Shown here: piece after piece, positions 30,801 to 38,600 of the stretch
Position numbering within the stretch: the stretch's first letter is position 1
Layout: each line of letters starts with the position of its first letter
Origin: Heligmosomoides polygyrus polygyrus
Taxonomy: Eukaryota > Nematoda > Chromadorea > Rhabditida > Heligmosomidae
DNA: 64,000 nt
Reading direction: 5' to 3'
NCBI GenBank assembly: GCA_947396885.1
Contig: OX377204.1
Location: forward strand, 2,976,001 to 3,040,000
Program-made: the position numbers and the translations under genes
Notes under the pieces: model-generated
Told to the model about the DNA's origin: nothing
The model's input: the letters and a program-made list of their open reading frames with translations, nothing else
The model's database searches: none

Positions 30801-32604
30801 ACCCTTTTCAATTCAATTTCAACTGTACAGCGATCCTTATTATGTCTATGTTATACTTCCGCAGGAGCATCCGCGGACGGGCGAGAATCGCGCCGGGATC
30901 TCTGAGCTGGCCAATCGCCGCGCCCCGCCACGCCCCCGTCCGCGGCTCGCCGCCTACAGACGACGAGAGGGGCGGATGCTCCCGCGGGAGTATAAGAAAG
31001 GCCTTAGATGCAATTTGTAGAGCTGAATGGGGGGGGGGTGCTATATACGAGCGCACTGTGTGTACAATAAACGGCGAAATTCATAGAGAGTTAGCTGCAG
31101 TGACAAAGACAAAAGATGACTGGCGAGTTGCGGCACTGCTGTGCTCTCACGACTTCGGAGGTTGAGGAGCGGTCGGAAAATCTCTCAAACTTCGCCCGAG
31201 AGTGTCACTTGGGGTGCTGATTGGTGATCTGGCATCCGCTTTTAGTATTATGGTGGGGAAGGGTATTTGCTGATAAGGCTGTCGGGGTTATGATCACCAA
31301 TTTCGTCCAAATTTTGATCTACTTTCAGTATTATGGATACGAGATCCGTAAATAACTTACAAGCCGAATTCATCAACAATTAAACCCGTGGGTATGCGGG
31401 GCAAAAGGGGTAGAGATAGGATAAGAGTCGGAGACGGAGGCTTCATCGTGGGTATCTCTACCCCTATACCCGCGGGTAATCGTTGATGAATCCGGTCGCG
31501 GGACGGAATTGGGGCAAAATCAGTTATCATGGTCCACTTATTCACAAGCACCTATCGTAGTCGGCCAAAATTACAAGGACGGATGTCAGATTCGTGATAA
31601 GCACCTGAAATAACACCCTTGGGTGACGTGTAGACGAAAAATTTCCCACATCTGAACTGTTGGAGACGTGAAAACACAACAGTACTCAAGTTTCTCGACG
31701 ATTGGCGGTTGGAACATCAAGACCGAACTGACCGGCTCATCGACTTGCAGGCGTTGTCATAGATCAAAACGAGGTAGATCATTAAAGATCGTGGACTGAA
31801 GCGGCGTCTCCTGCTTGTATTGTTCCGAGCTGTGACGTGGCACGTAGCTGTGACTGCCGATTTCGCTTTTCCACCGTTATATTCTACATAAGCCTTCTTG
31901 CGGATATAACCCCAGCAGGGAATGACTAGGTCATCGGCCTAAGCATGGTCTGTTTTCAGAGGACATGCAGGAGTACGTGCTCAGGCAATGGATCCGGAAG
32001 GAAATCTAGTCGACGATTTCGTCTTCGATAGCGGAACAGGACCGGTTGGTTTTTGATGTTGTTAAAATTCGCTTTGATCAACAATTCCGGGAGGATTAAC
32101 TAATGAGGAATCCAGGGGCCGGATTCATCAACGACTTACAGCAATTTCACAGAGAAAATTACAGCCGAAATCGCTGATAGCGCGGCTTATCAAACGATAT
32201 GGTGAGCGATAAGCCGCGCTATCAGGAATTTCGAGTGTAATTTCTCTGTTAAATTGCTGTAAGTCGTTGATCAACTTAACCCCTGGATGAACTTGTTGAG
32301 CTGAACTTCCCCGTACGACTGGTGGTAGGCTAGATCCTGGTGTCAGGGGAGGAGAGTTCAGAAACGGTGTGATTGTTCTATGAGGATATATAGTGTCGGT
32401 GCGGGAAGAATTCCACTAGGTACCACTCCTTGCTTGCGTTTCGAATAGAAGGACACCGAGCCGGCTGTAAGGGATTGATTGTGCCTGTTCCAGCTGTCGA
32501 AGATGGTGATGCACGTCCGCAATGCACCGTCGCCGGGAGCTACGTCAAGTCTAGCGATCGCGAAGATGATCACCAAGGAGGCGACGACCAGATTCTCCCT
32601 TTAA
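12863..32604 (+). CDS. L2HGDH: L-2-hydroxyglutarate dehydrogenase, mitochondrial, 12 exons, 442 aa
   Basis: Exons: 12863-12951, 17525-17649, 18319-18408, 23052-23155, 23214-23303, 24403-24498, 24560-24643, 25968-26132, 28184-28341, 30626-30757, 31960-32044, 32494-32604 (TAA). They sum to 1329 nt with every phase consistent. Residues 1-28 are an Arg/Ser/Asn-rich mitochondrial presequence ([18 protein letters not shown]). [19 protein letters not shown] (35-53) is the Rossmann FAD-binding motif. Further DAO-family blocks are [12 protein letters not shown] (78-89), [11 protein letters not shown] in exon 4, [10 protein letters not shown] in exon 6, [10 protein letters not shown] (235-244), [10 protein letters not shown] (258-267), [12 protein letters not shown] in exon 9, and [16 protein letters not shown] (413-428). 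The enzyme oxidises L-2-hydroxyglutarate to 2-oxoglutarate with FAD, passing electrons towards ubiquinone; it is a metabolite-repair enzyme. Length is near the human 463 aa. Intron 3 starts with GC instead of GT. Introns hold most of the local MITEs. Confidence 0.96.
13280..13510 (+). repeat. Degenerate tandem repeat, CGTTGCGTCCCAGCCGCGT type
   Basis: Units such as CGTTGCGTCC..GCCGCGTCCCA and CCGCGTACCTATTA recur about eight times with indels. Lies in L2HGDH intron 1. Open frames on both strands follow from the repeat. Confidence 0.5.
13551..14681. other. L2HGDH intron 1, unassigned
   Basis: Contains open frames at 13551-13901 (plus) and 14024-14335 (minus). The stretch 13960-14330 is purine-rich on the plus strand. 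No splice context, domain or repeat copy was recognised. Confidence 0.3.
14682..15185. repeat. Long foldback, about 500 bases
   Basis: Arms include AATTCACCGTTAGA / TCTAACGGTGAATT, GGTACCAGCTCCATTGAGTA with its complement, AGTGCTATACCACTAACGCT, and TCCAGCAAATCAATTG-type words. The loop (14860-14990) contains the TGGACATTTTTC words of the foldback at 4294-4918. Confidence 0.65.
15197..15370 (+). repeat. Hairpin plus direct repeat, family R
   Basis: CATCGGAGATGGGTTGTGCG and its complement form a near-perfect hairpin at 15197-15246. GAGCGCACAACCCATCTCCG..CTCAGCGACGAAAGC is then repeated directly about 78 bases later. The inverted version of this unit (GCTTTCGTCGCTCAGGGGGA..GCGCTCTTCGAGC) occurs at 21426-21660. 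Confidence 0.6.
15496..15693. mobile_element. Family D MITE, copy 3
   Basis: Termini GGGCCTGTTCATACTTCGCG and complement, flanked by TTA on both sides. The cleanest short form of family D in the window (198 bases). Confidence 0.8.
15789..15805. repeat. 17-base poly-C tract
   Basis: The longest of many C or G homopolymers in the window. A G run (15836-15844) follows about 30 bases downstream, so the two could pair. Confidence 0.9.
16219..16536. mobile_element. Family D long-form element, copy 4
   Basis: GGGCTTGTTCATACTTCGCG and CGCGAAGTATGAACAGGCCC are flanked by TGA on both sides. The interior adds AACATGCAAATCGAT..CGCGCGCCGCCGAA and a further GTTCATACTTCC start at about 16383, so it is a compound of two units. 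Confidence 0.7.
16664..16866. mobile_element. Family D long-form element, copy 5
   Basis: CACCTGTTCATACTTCGCGA on the left and CGCGAAGTATGGACAGGCCC on the right, with CGCGCTCGGTTTTAATCGAT inside. Target duplication not clear. Confidence 0.6.
16933..17106. mobile_element. Family A palindromic element, copy 6
   Basis: CTGAGGCCAGATTCATTAACG and CGTTGATAAATCCGGCCCC bound the usual interior. Lies about 420 bases before L2HGDH exon 2. Confidence 0.7.
18000..18172. mobile_element. Family A palindromic element, copy 7
   Basis: CCTGGGGCCGGATTCATCAACG / GTTGATGGATCCGATCCTAGG. Lies in the 669-base intron 2 of L2HGDH. Confidence 0.75.
18409..18410 (+). promoter_or_regulatory. Non-canonical GC donor of L2HGDH intron 3
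   Basis: Exon 3 ends GTTGAAG and the intron begins GCTAGT. Only this GC site joins exon 3 to exon 4 (ATTCAG acceptor at 23046-23051) in frame as ..CVEGMWLAYK. The nearby GT at 18413 would create a stop. Confidence 0.8.
18639..19022. mobile_element. Family A element nested in the centre of another family A element
   Basis: The outer copy begins CCAGGGGTCGGATTCATAACG and ends with GGTCCGACCCCAGG. The inner copy (about 18745-18920) begins GGCAGGATCGGATTCATTAACG and ends GAATCCGATCCTGCC. Because the insertion is at the outer centre, the whole 384 bases forms one nearly continuous hairpin with arms of about 190 bases. Lies in L2HGDH intron 3. Confidence 0.75.
19030..19230 (+). repeat. Dispersed repeat O, copy 2
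   Basis: Homologous to 7735-7910 over about 170 bases with several gaps. The protein-like frame of copy 1 is interrupted here. Confidence 0.45.
19424..21335. mobile_element. Large family D element (1.9 kb) carrying a LINE fragment
   Basis: GGGTCTGTTCATACTTCGCG on the left and GTGAAGTATGAAAAAGCCC on the right are flanked by TGA on both sides. The arms of about 400 bases pair over CGCGCGCACCGTGCAGTGGA, TGCAATCAATTGGGTCAGGC and CGCTCGGTTTTAATCGATTC. Between the arms lies unique sequence with a decayed LINE reverse transcriptase (19995-20480). Confidence 0.65.
19995..20480 (+). pseudogene. Decayed non-LTR retrotransposon reverse transcriptase
   Basis: [13 protein letters not shown] at about 20008 is the RT motif A region of LINEs. 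[13 protein letters not shown] at about 20250-20290 is motif C (F-ADD). [15 protein letters not shown] followed by [14 protein letters not shown] is the segment that follows motif C in CR1/Jockey-like elements. The reading frame shifts and has stops between these blocks, so it is dead. It lies in L2HGDH intron 3 inside a family D element. Confidence 0.75.
21426..21660 (+). repeat. Tandem duplication of a 113-base unit, family R
   Basis: GCAGAGCCAGGCTAGGGAAG starts both units (21426 and 21539). Each runs through CTGCTCGTATGGARACTGCT to a GCGCTCYTCGAGC end. The unit's end is the inverted counterpart of the repeat at 15197-15370. Confidence 0.65.
22141..22309. mobile_element. Family B MITE, copy 2 (degenerate)
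   Basis: The right arm GGCGCAAGTATAAACTAGAGC and interior GGCGCGAAAAATCAATATC are clear. The left arm is decayed. Confidence 0.55.
22656..22855. mobile_element. Family A palindromic element, copy 9
   Basis: GGGGCCAGATTCATCAACGG / CGTTGATGAATCTGGCC with a longer centre (TTGTCAACAAGCGATATGG). Confidence 0.7.
23369..23584. mobile_element. Family D MITE, copy 7
   Basis: TGGCCTGTTCATACTTCGCG / CGCGAAGTATGAACAGGCCC, flanked by TAA on both sides. It lies 65 bases after L2HGDH exon 5, and its right TAA is also the left TAA of a family E element. Confidence 0.75.
23588..23747. mobile_element. Family E Harbinger-like MITE, copy 1
   Basis: GGCCTGAGTTATACTCCCGC and GCGGGAGTATAACAGATGCC, flanked by TAA on both sides. 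The inner arm GGGAGCATCCGCGGAAGGGC is GC-rich. Directly abuts a family D copy through a shared TAA. Confidence 0.75.
23868..24332. mobile_element. Family A-like element containing a family B MITE
   Basis: CTGGGCCAGGATTCATGAACG on the left and GTTCAAGAATCCGGGCCC on the right bound 465 bases. Family B (23929-24063, right side TTA) sits in the left arm. The central arms GAGGTAACTTTC / GAGGTAAGTTTC and GCAAGGGTTTTGCTCCGCTG / CAGCGAAGCAAAACCCTC also pair. Confidence 0.55.
25049..25392. mobile_element. Family D long-form compound element, copy 8
   Basis: GGGTCTGTTCATATTTTGCG / CGCGAAGTATGAACGGGCCC with TTA on both sides. An internal GGGCCTGTTCATACTTTGCG restart at about 25153 indicates two units. 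The piece at 25595-25660 is a further fragment. Confidence 0.65.
26222..26355. mobile_element. Family C MITE, copy 3
   Basis: AGCCCCGTTTATACTTCCGA / AAGTATAAACGGGGCC flanked by TTA on both sides. It lies 90 bases downstream of L2HGDH exon 8. Confidence 0.75.
26848..27042. mobile_element. Family K foldback element, copy 2
   Basis: CATGTCGCGAAGATGGGCAG / CTGCCCACCTTCGCGACATG. It is flanked at a distance by a 25-base direct repeat (TAGTACGGACTGCGTAGCTA.. at about 26809 and 27185), which may mark a larger insertion. Confidence 0.65.
27093..27200 (+). other. Candidate alternative exon in L2HGDH intron 8
   Basis: Follows a CTTGCTTAG acceptor. It reads in phase 0, the phase in which exon 8 ends: [20 protein letters not shown].. 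and on to a TAG at 27198. A GTACGG donor at 27186 would give a 93-base phase-0 cassette that adds 31 residues. The residue use is very protein-like, but nothing in the L2HGDH family corresponds to it. It may be a poison exon, an exonised mobile fragment, or part of another gene. Confidence 0.4.
27211..27270. repeat. Perfect 27-bp stem hairpin
   Basis: TGTATCGATCGGGCAGCGCG.. (27211-27237) and its exact complement (27244-27270) are separated by six bases. Lies in L2HGDH intron 8. Confidence 0.85.
27430..27566. mobile_element. Family D-related short MITE, copy 9
   Basis: GGGCCTGCTCATTTTTCGCA / CGCGAACTATGAACAAGCCC, flanked by TTA on both sides. The core is a different palindrome, TATCGATTTTTGC / GCAAAAATCGATA. 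Confidence 0.7.
28002..28136. mobile_element. Family B MITE, copy 4
   Basis: GCCCCAGTTTATACTTGCGC and GCAAGTATAAACTAGGGC, with TTA on the left and TAA on the right. It ends about 47 bases before L2HGDH exon 9. Confidence 0.75.
28369..28865. mobile_element. Family F Mutator-like element, copy 3
   Basis: GGATCTATCCTAGTCGGGGG with a 12-base G run on the left and a 16-base C run (28840-28855) on the right. The interior carries TGACATGTTATAACCAGG words and AGCGGCTCCT / AGAAGCCGCTCC arms as in 7937-8362. It begins 27 bases after the end of L2HGDH exon 9. Confidence 0.65.
29056..30137. other. GC-rich part of L2HGDH intron 9, unassigned
   Basis: Contains a local palindrome at about 29437-29465 (CGCCGGCCATGGCCGGC) and CTAGCGCTGTTGTAACG-type arms near 30010-30060 (GACGCTAGCTCTTATAACGC and complement). 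The open frame 29570-29752 has no domain I recognise. It may hold an unrecognised mobile element. Confidence 0.3.
30138..30420. mobile_element. Family G element with nested family C MITE
   Basis: AAAGGCCCCCGCACACTTCT and CAGAAGTGTGTGGGAGCCTTT are the termini. GATAGGACAGGGACGCCGCCG and GATTAAGGATAGGGCCGCGG lie inside. Relatives: 37338-37464, 55395-55512 and a left half at about 32918-32990. Confidence 0.6.
30261..30393. mobile_element. Family C MITE, copy 4 (inside family G)
   Basis: GGCCCCGTTTATACTTCGAC / GTCGAAGTATAAACGGGGCC, flanked by TTA on both sides. Confidence 0.8.
30503..30625 (+). other. Candidate in-frame 5' extension of L2HGDH exon 10
   Basis: A TTTTGTAG acceptor precedes 123 bases (41 codons) that stay open and in phase with exon 9 and exon 10 (..[19 protein letters not shown]..). 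Use of this upstream acceptor instead of the conserved one at 30621-30625 would insert 41 residues without a frameshift. The L2HGDH family has no such insertion, so the main form is taken as starting at 30626. Confidence 0.4.
30843..31003. mobile_element. Family E MITE, copy 2
   Basis: GTTATACTTCCGCAGGAGCA / GATGCTCCCGCGGGAGTATAA with TTA on both sides (30840-30842 and 31004-31006). It begins 85 bases after L2HGDH exon 10. Confidence 0.7.
31361..31500. mobile_element. Variant family A element
   Basis: The ends CCGAATTCATCAACAATTAAA and ATCGTTGATGAATCCGG match family A, but the arms are different: ACCCGTGGGTATGCGGGG.. and GGGTATCTCTACCCC. Confidence 0.5.
32112..32286. mobile_element. Family A palindromic element, copy 11
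   Basis: CCAGGGGCCGGATTCATCAA and complement (right end altered to TTGATCAACTTAACCCCTGG). Lies in L2HGDH intron 11. Confidence 0.75.
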
Positions 32605-33735
32605 CTCGTAGCCACTGCAAGATTTCTACTCGTCATCGCTCAGTGTCTGTGATCTGTGGTACCGTCAGTGATCATTGTGTGACTCCAGTCTTAGGCAGGT
32701 GTAGCTTGTATAGTAGTATTGTAGTGTGTGAATATCCGTTCAGTTCATCGATAATCTGTTTGGTACCGAAAAGAATCTAGCCATTCCTGTACGAGTAATT
32801 TGGTATTGGATGTATGTATAGAAGAGTGAATAGTGTACATAAAGATGGCCAACTATTGTTCATATCCCTTCCCCTCTTCCACATGCAGTGCCTTCTACGT
32901 TCAAAAAAGAGGTCGTCTAAAGGTCTCCGCACACTTTGGCGGTGCGGAATCGGGCGACGCTAGCCAAAACCGGAGCGGAGACTTGAAGTGGCAGCGCTCC
33001 TCTCTAGCTTAAAACCTGTCGTGCCCCGGGTGAGTCCGCTGCACCGGTGGTAGAACTCGTGCGGCCCTCAACCCGAGGCCACGTGTGAGGCACAACCGGA
33101 GTCGAGGTTCTACCCATGCGCGCTAGCTCCTACATTACCTGCCACGTTAGGGGTAGGCCCTTGTTGCCGCGGCTTAGCACACCTCAAACCAATGCGGATG
33201 TTATTTAGAATCTTTTCCGGGACTGCACCTGCACTGACCCCCCGGCGACCCTCGCCCATCTTCACATCACTCGCGTGATACAACTGAACCAGCCGACCTG
33301 CAGCATTTACCACTGCGCTCAGAATAAACCTTTTCCCACTCTCGATTCACATGAGAATGCGCATCAGACAATATATACACACAATGCACATCAGTATAGG
33401 AACACAATTGCCTACGAGTTAAGGCTGAGCCCCGCCACGTTACCTACGGGTCAGCCCACGCAAGCCGCAGAGCCTTCCTCGCTCCTCCCTGGAGGCTGCG
33501 CTCACGAAGGTGGTGGCTCGATCGGTCTCTGTGGTTACCTCTGTTGATGCTCTTGCGCATCCTGTCCTGGTCGTCCTGGAGTCCTGCGTGGCTGGTCGAG
33601 TCGATGTCCTGGTGGAATGGACACTGCGCTGCGATGAAGTACCAGATCGGAGAGCGGACTGACCGCTCCGTGCGACGACGAAGCAGGAGACTGCCGGGTG
33701 CGCGCGGAATGGCGTTTATAGTGCGTCGCGGCGCG
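32605..33735. other. Region downstream of L2HGDH, unassigned
   Basis: Begins with the presumed L2HGDH 3' UTR; no clear AATAAA was found. A family G left end lies at about 32918-32990. The rest is GC-rich, with no recognised exon. Confidence 0.3.
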
Positions 33736-33838
33736 TGTGCGCGACCGTATGCCCTCCGCATACGGTCGCGCGCACTCTTCAAGGGCACACACGCTGGGAC
33801 CAGGGCGCCTCCCAGCGTGTGTGCCCTTGAAGAGTCGT
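33736..33838. repeat. Two adjacent perfect hairpins
   Basis: GTGCGCGACCGTATGCCCTC..GCATACGGTCGCGCGCAC is followed at once by CTCTTCAAGGGCACACACGC..GCGTGTGTGCCCTTGAAGAG. Each is a separate inverted repeat. Confidence 0.75.
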
Positions 33839-33984
33839 GATGGTGCGTGGCGAACGTCACGACACGGTCCTGTCGACTTTTCCCAGGCAAGGGGTGGGCA
33901 CTGATCGAATCATATCCTTCGCCCTGTCGCTCCCGTCCCGAAGTACGAACAGGCCCTCAGCCACGCCGTTCATGCACTCTCGAT

Positions 33985-34080
33985 CAAGTGTGTGCGTAAT
34001 TACGATTTGCGACGATTTTTTGGTATTTTTTTACGATTTACGACACTTTGGGTGAAAAATCGTAAATTTTCGTAAATGTA
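33985..34080. repeat. Isolated hAT end-like sequence
   Basis: GTGTGTGCGTAATTACGATTT and CGATTTACGACACTTTG match the subterminal repeats of the hAT element at 46178-47876. No second end was found nearby. A family D right-end remnant (CCCGAAGTACGAACAGGCCC) lies just upstream at 33930-33957. Confidence 0.5.
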
Positions 34081-34169
34081 ATCTTTCGTCTGCGCAGAAG
34101 GAAGAACGCCATAAGGTGTCATTCGGCCAGAGAAGTATGCACCTCCTGAAGTTATTGCAGTTAATGCTA

Positions 34170-34241
34170 ACAGGGGTCGGATTCATCAACGAATTACTTT
34201 AACAGAGAATTCACAGCAGAAAACTCAGATGACGCGGATTC
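34170..34241. mobile_element. Half of a family A element
   Basis: AGGGGTCGGATTCATCAACG and AACAGAGAATTCACAGC..AACTCAGATGACGCGG form one arm only. It ends where the composite at 34247 begins. Confidence 0.55.
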
Positions 34242-34246
34242 AGTGC

Positions 34247-35173
34247 CGTGTGTAGACTCGACGCTACACTTACAACGATGAAATTTTCACGGACGAGTTG
34301 TCCGGGGCGCGCCGATGGGCTTGGGTGCGGTGCTCGTCGTGGAGCGCGGTCTGAGGGCGGAAGAATGCCCCGCCTTTCAGCACAACTCCACAACCTTTGG
34401 CATCGGATCTATCCTAGTCCGGGGGGGCACATAACTAAAAAATAGGTAACAAAATGCATTGAAGCTTACCCAGCGGCTCCTAGAGAACAAAATGAAACCT
34501 AAACGGGACTAAAAAGCGAACGAACGAACATAAACACAAAGAATCGCCCCGGCTTACAACCATCTCGGCGGGCAAAGAGCGACGGAATGGAGGCATGCCG
34601 CGTGCTTCCGCCGGCTGACATGTTATAACCAGGGTCTACCATGGTGAGGAGGGCGCATGAAGCCGCATGCCGCGTGCTGACCGTCGCCTGATATGTTATA
34701 ACCAGGATCTAACATGGTAAGGAGGGGACACAACTTTGCCTGCTTACAACCGCAACAAATGTGTTTTTTCGTTTTTTTCTTTGCGACTTTTCTTGTTTAG
34801 GTTAGATGTTGTTCTGTAGAAGCCGCTCTGTAAGCCTCAAATGGATTCGCTAAATATAATACTTTTTATTTATGTGCCCCCCCCCCGGACTAGGATAGAT
34901 CCCCCCGCCCGGATGCCACGAGCACCTCAACCAAAAATTGTGGTTTCAACCCAACCGGCGAAGCACTGGGCCTGAAGCCGCGCACTGCGAAACACCCCTC
35001 GTCGCTATGCAGGCTGTGGCGTATGCGGCGCGGGTTGTCCGAGAATCGCTCTCGCGGCAAAGAAAGCAAAAATCGATACGGTGGCGTTAAACCGCGTTGT
35101 TGTTGTAACCCTCCCCGGACAACTCTTCCGTGAAAATTTCATCGTTGTAAGTGTAGCGTCGAGTCGTGTGTAG
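34247..35173. mobile_element. Foldback element of 0.9 kb enclosing a family F element
   Basis: The outer arms (about 65 bases) start with GACTCGACGCTACACTTACA and include GATGAAATTTTCACGGA, with the complement at 35109-35173. Family F (34405-34902) occupies much of the interior. Confidence 0.65.
34405..34902. mobile_element. Family F Mutator-like element, copy 4
   Basis: GGATCTATCCTAGTCCGGGG and CCCCGGACTAGGATAGATCC are perfect termini. The interior matches 7937-8362 and 28369-28865. No target duplication is obvious for this copy. Confidence 0.75.
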
Positions 35174-35278
35174 TTGGCGCTTCACCTGGAAGAGTTGTGG
35201 CAAAAGGCACAACAAGGTCCAAGGCTGGTCTTCTCACTGTTCAGCGGTTGGAGTCGCCGCTTAAAGGGGCCTTAGGTA

Positions 35279-35750
35279 TACAGGGTGTCTCAAAAATGTA
35301 TACCCTGTTTGAAAGGCGATAACTTTGCTCACAATTAAGATACTAAAGAAATTAAGAGCTCATATGAGAGCTCAAGAAAATAGAAATTTCTTTATGACAT
35401 ATGAGCGATATGGATTGCGCCATGCACTCGTCTGAATTCTGCATTTTACACCCGATTGATTGTATTTCGCTCGAACATTTGTTATAATTTCTTCACAAAG
35501 GGCGATTTCGACTGATTTGTGCTTTTTTAAAGGTTTAATACTTAATAACATACGAAAAATGCGATGTATCTTAAAACATGCGAGTACTGTTTGAAAGGTT
35601 CCAATATTGCTAATAGTGGAACTTTTTAAGATGTTTGAGACTCATATGAAAGCACGGGGTAACGAGATTCTCGTGGTGTGTAAATACACGTACATGTACT
35701 TTACATGTAGTAAAGATTGCGCCATGCCCCGCCTGAAATCTTGCACTTGT
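35279..35750 (+). repeat. Dispersed repeat M, copy 1
   Basis: Collinear with 59835-60330. Shared words: AGAGCTCATATGAGAGCTCAAGAAAATAG (GGGCTCATGTGAAAGCTCAAGAAAATAG in copy 2), GATTGCGCCATG, CACTCGATTGATTGT and GTTWGAGACTCATATGA. No intact frame. Confidence 0.6.
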
Positions 35751-35756
35751 TTCCAT

Positions 35757-35916
35757 GAGTCGGATTCATTAGCGACTTAAATAACATTAACAGAGAATTC
35801 ACAGCGGAAAACTCAGATAACGCGGCTTATTGCTCACTTGATAAGTCGCGCTATCAAGGATTTCGGCTGTAATTTTCTCTGTTAAATCGCTGTAAGTCGT
35901 TCATGAATCCGGCCCC
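35757..35916. mobile_element. Family A palindromic element, copy 13
   Basis: GAGTCGGATTCATTAGCGAC / GTCGTTCATGAATCCGGCCCC with a GCGGCTTATTG / GATAAGTCGCGC centre. Confidence 0.7.
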
Positions 35917-38083
35917 ATCTTGTTGCTACTTGGTAAGATTAGCCTGTGTTGTGCTTATTTTAACATTTAGAAAGTGACATTTACGTGAAGGAACCGATCC
36001 TGACGGCCGCCACGCGCAGGTGTCTGCACGCGCGTCACGTAGCCAATTCAGTCGTCGTCTTTGCTCCCGACGAACCGGTAGGTCGTTGCCCCACTGTATT
36101 TGTCGTCATCGGCCGTTATCCCATCTACGCCGGTCTCAGCTATGTGAGCTATGTGGTATGAAGCGCAGTCCACCTGGCCGCGAGACTATGTCGAAGGGCA
36201 TCTCATTATCAGCCCAGCCTCGCTGAGGCGGAGATAGCCGTCCTCTGCTTCGTGGGCGTAGAAGCAAGGGATTTCGCAGCTGTCAGCTACCTTCGGAGCG
36301 GCTCCAAGACGTAACTCCAACGTCACGCGTTAGCCGTATGCGACGTCGCGGTGCTGAAACGCGGACGTGCACTCGGTGACGCATGGTTAGCCGCGGAGAA
36401 CGAGATTTTACCGGTGTTTAAGCTCCTCGCCTAGCTTTTTGACGTTTCTTGCTGTTTTCCTCATCTCAATGCACTTCAGATATTAGATATTTTTGGCGCA
36501 TACGATTTCTTAAGCATAGTTTAGTGTTTAATTTTCAATGCTTCGGTTTAGCAAGTACGAGGATTTGAAATGCAGAGTTGTCGATTTCCTCATCGTTACT
36601 TTGAAGTGAAAGTTCCTTTTTTTAATGGTAAAGAATCCAGCATTTTCCTATTTTGTTGGGGGGAAGTCATATATTTTCAATCTCCGTCGAACCAGAAAGA
36701 GGGAGGCGCTACTGTTTACGTGGTAGGAAAAATGTAAACTCGGTGCCTTCGTTACTTTAGCCGATTTTCAAGAAATCAGATTTTGCAGAACGACTTTGTG
36801 CTAAATTAGTTCTTGGGTTTTTACTGTATTTCAACGCGTTGTAGACGCTTTGCAGTTCCTGTAGATTCCTTGCGGTGCTACGTGGTACAAAACTACGTAA
36901 GCTATACGGAGGTCCTTATTGTTCCTCATGTCATGTCCCTTTCCTTCTCCTGCGCGGTCGACGTCGATGGTTCACACTTTCGCGCTCTAGCACGAGTCAC
37001 TGCCGTCCCTGTCGGAAGCAGACGGACCGCGACAACTCGTCCAGTTTCGTTGCGCACCGTGCGCGACGCCAGGCAGCGCGACAGGAGGTACATCCGCCCC
37101 TGCTGGGGGCGTGGCGTTAGAAGGTACACCGCTGTTCTGCGGACCGCAAACTTTTGTTTTGCGTGTCAAAGGTTTCGTAAGGCAGCCGTTAGACTCTTGA
37201 TGAAGCCTAGGGGGTTGGGGGTGGGTAAGCAAGGAGGATAAGAGGAAGATCGCACGCCCCAGCAGGCAGGGGGCGGGTGTACCTCCTGACCGTCCCCCTC
37301 GACGCCAGGAGGGGTGTGCGCGGCGTTGGAGTTATGTCTGCCCCCCATGCATATCTGCGGCAACGCCGCTCGCCGCTATGGTGAAGGATAGGGCAGGGAC
37401 GCCGCCAGCTGCGTGCTCTGCTTCGCTGCCCTATGGTTAAGGATAGGGCAGCGGGGGGGGCCTTAAGGTGATGATGTCGACGATCGGGATAGGCGTTTCA
37501 GTTTGGATTCTGTGGACTCTCCGGGAACCAGCTCGTTCCGCCGGACTGCGTCTTTCTCCTCATCTTCTCACCCACTTGCAACCGTTTTATCAATTGTTTC
37601 TTTGAGCGTTGCGACCTTTATTTTGCTGCCGTTTTGTGACGTTGCACATTTTCCTAATAAAAAGTTTTATCTGAATAGTTGTTATCGCCTCGTCGGCTCC
37701 AACTGGTTCCACACCAGCACTTATCTTGGGTCACCTAAACAAACACTTTAATCGTCTTGTTTCTACTCAAGACACGGAGAACACGCAGAAGGTCTCGGAA
37801 TACACTTTATCGGTTGAGTGGAAAGCTATTGACTCGTGTAGCAGAATAGGTGCATGCTGGTATTGATATTTGCAGAACTCACTGCCTGCATGAGCTGATC
37901 CCCATCAGCAGATATGTCCCAGTAGATAGTGGGAGGCGCTTTGCCCATACATGCCCTACATACATTTACCTGCAGTAGTATAGGTATAGGCAAGAGGTAG
38001 TATAGGTAAGTTCCGACTACAGGTCATTTAACCCATCCTCCATCATTTTAGTTTTCGGCGAGGCTAATCTGGTTGTGCGTCAG
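35917..38083. other. Unassigned region with family G copy
   Basis: Holds a family G element at about 37338-37464 (GCGGCAACGCCGCTCGCCGC, GGATAGGGCAGGGACGCCGC). A plus frame 37503-37751 without an ATG follows a GTTTCAG. AATAAA at 37660-37665 could be a polyadenylation signal. No protein family recognised. Confidence 0.3.
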
Positions 38084-38169
38084 ACGTTGATGAAATTGAA
38101 GCAATCCAGAAAGAGAAAGATAAAATACATCCGTTGGTCTCTAATCCAGAGCACTTCCAAAGCTCCTGA
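38084..38169 (+). CDS. Candidate terminal exon of an unrecognised gene
   Basis: After a GTGCGTCAG acceptor the plus strand reads DVDEIEAIQKEKDKIHPLV.., 28 residues to a TGA at 38167-38169. The composition is strongly protein-like. A second frame over the same DNA (from about 38054) is also open, which weakens the case. I found no matching upstream exon. Its position, about 900 bases before the signal-peptide exon at 39067, makes it the likely end of a separate gene. Confidence 0.3.
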
Positions 38170-38465
38170 AGAGGTGGGTATGCAGAAGAGAAGCGCCTCT
38201 TCGGTTGCTTCAGCGTGCAAACGATAAGGTTCGGCTCTCGTAACGCCCGAGTCGAGGTTCTTGCCTGAGTTCTGCCCCGGATCAGCTAAGCCTTCTTTCT
38301 ATAAAGCGCTGGTGATTGGTAACAGACACGTATGTGAAGCACGAAGCACTGTCTTCTTCATTGGTTGGCCACCTTAAAGCATTGTGTATCGTTGGCTGTG
38401 ATGAGTTTTTTGCTCAGATGTACGTAATCGCAATTTGCCTGAACATCAGAGAGTGGTCTCTCTAA

Positions 38466-38600
38466 GCCCTAGTTTATACTTGCGTCGCCACGCGGCGCGA
38501 CGTCACGGTCGCCATAGAGATCGATTTTTCGCGTCGCCCCGTCGATATCTATTTCGACCATGGTGCCGCGCCGCGCAGCGGCGCAAGTATAAACCTGGGC
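38466..38600. mobile_element. Family B MITE, copy 5
   Basis: GCCCTAGTTTATACTTGCGT / GCGCAAGTATAAACCTGGGC flanked by TAA on both sides. Confidence 0.8.

Noticed and set aside
33444..33890. 148-codon minus-strand frame
   Set aside because: It spans two perfect hairpins and is Arg/Pro-rich; judged a GC-rich chance frame.
37503..37751. 82-codon plus frame after a GTTTCAG
   Set aside because: It has no ATG, contains an AATAAA, and shows no recognisable domain.
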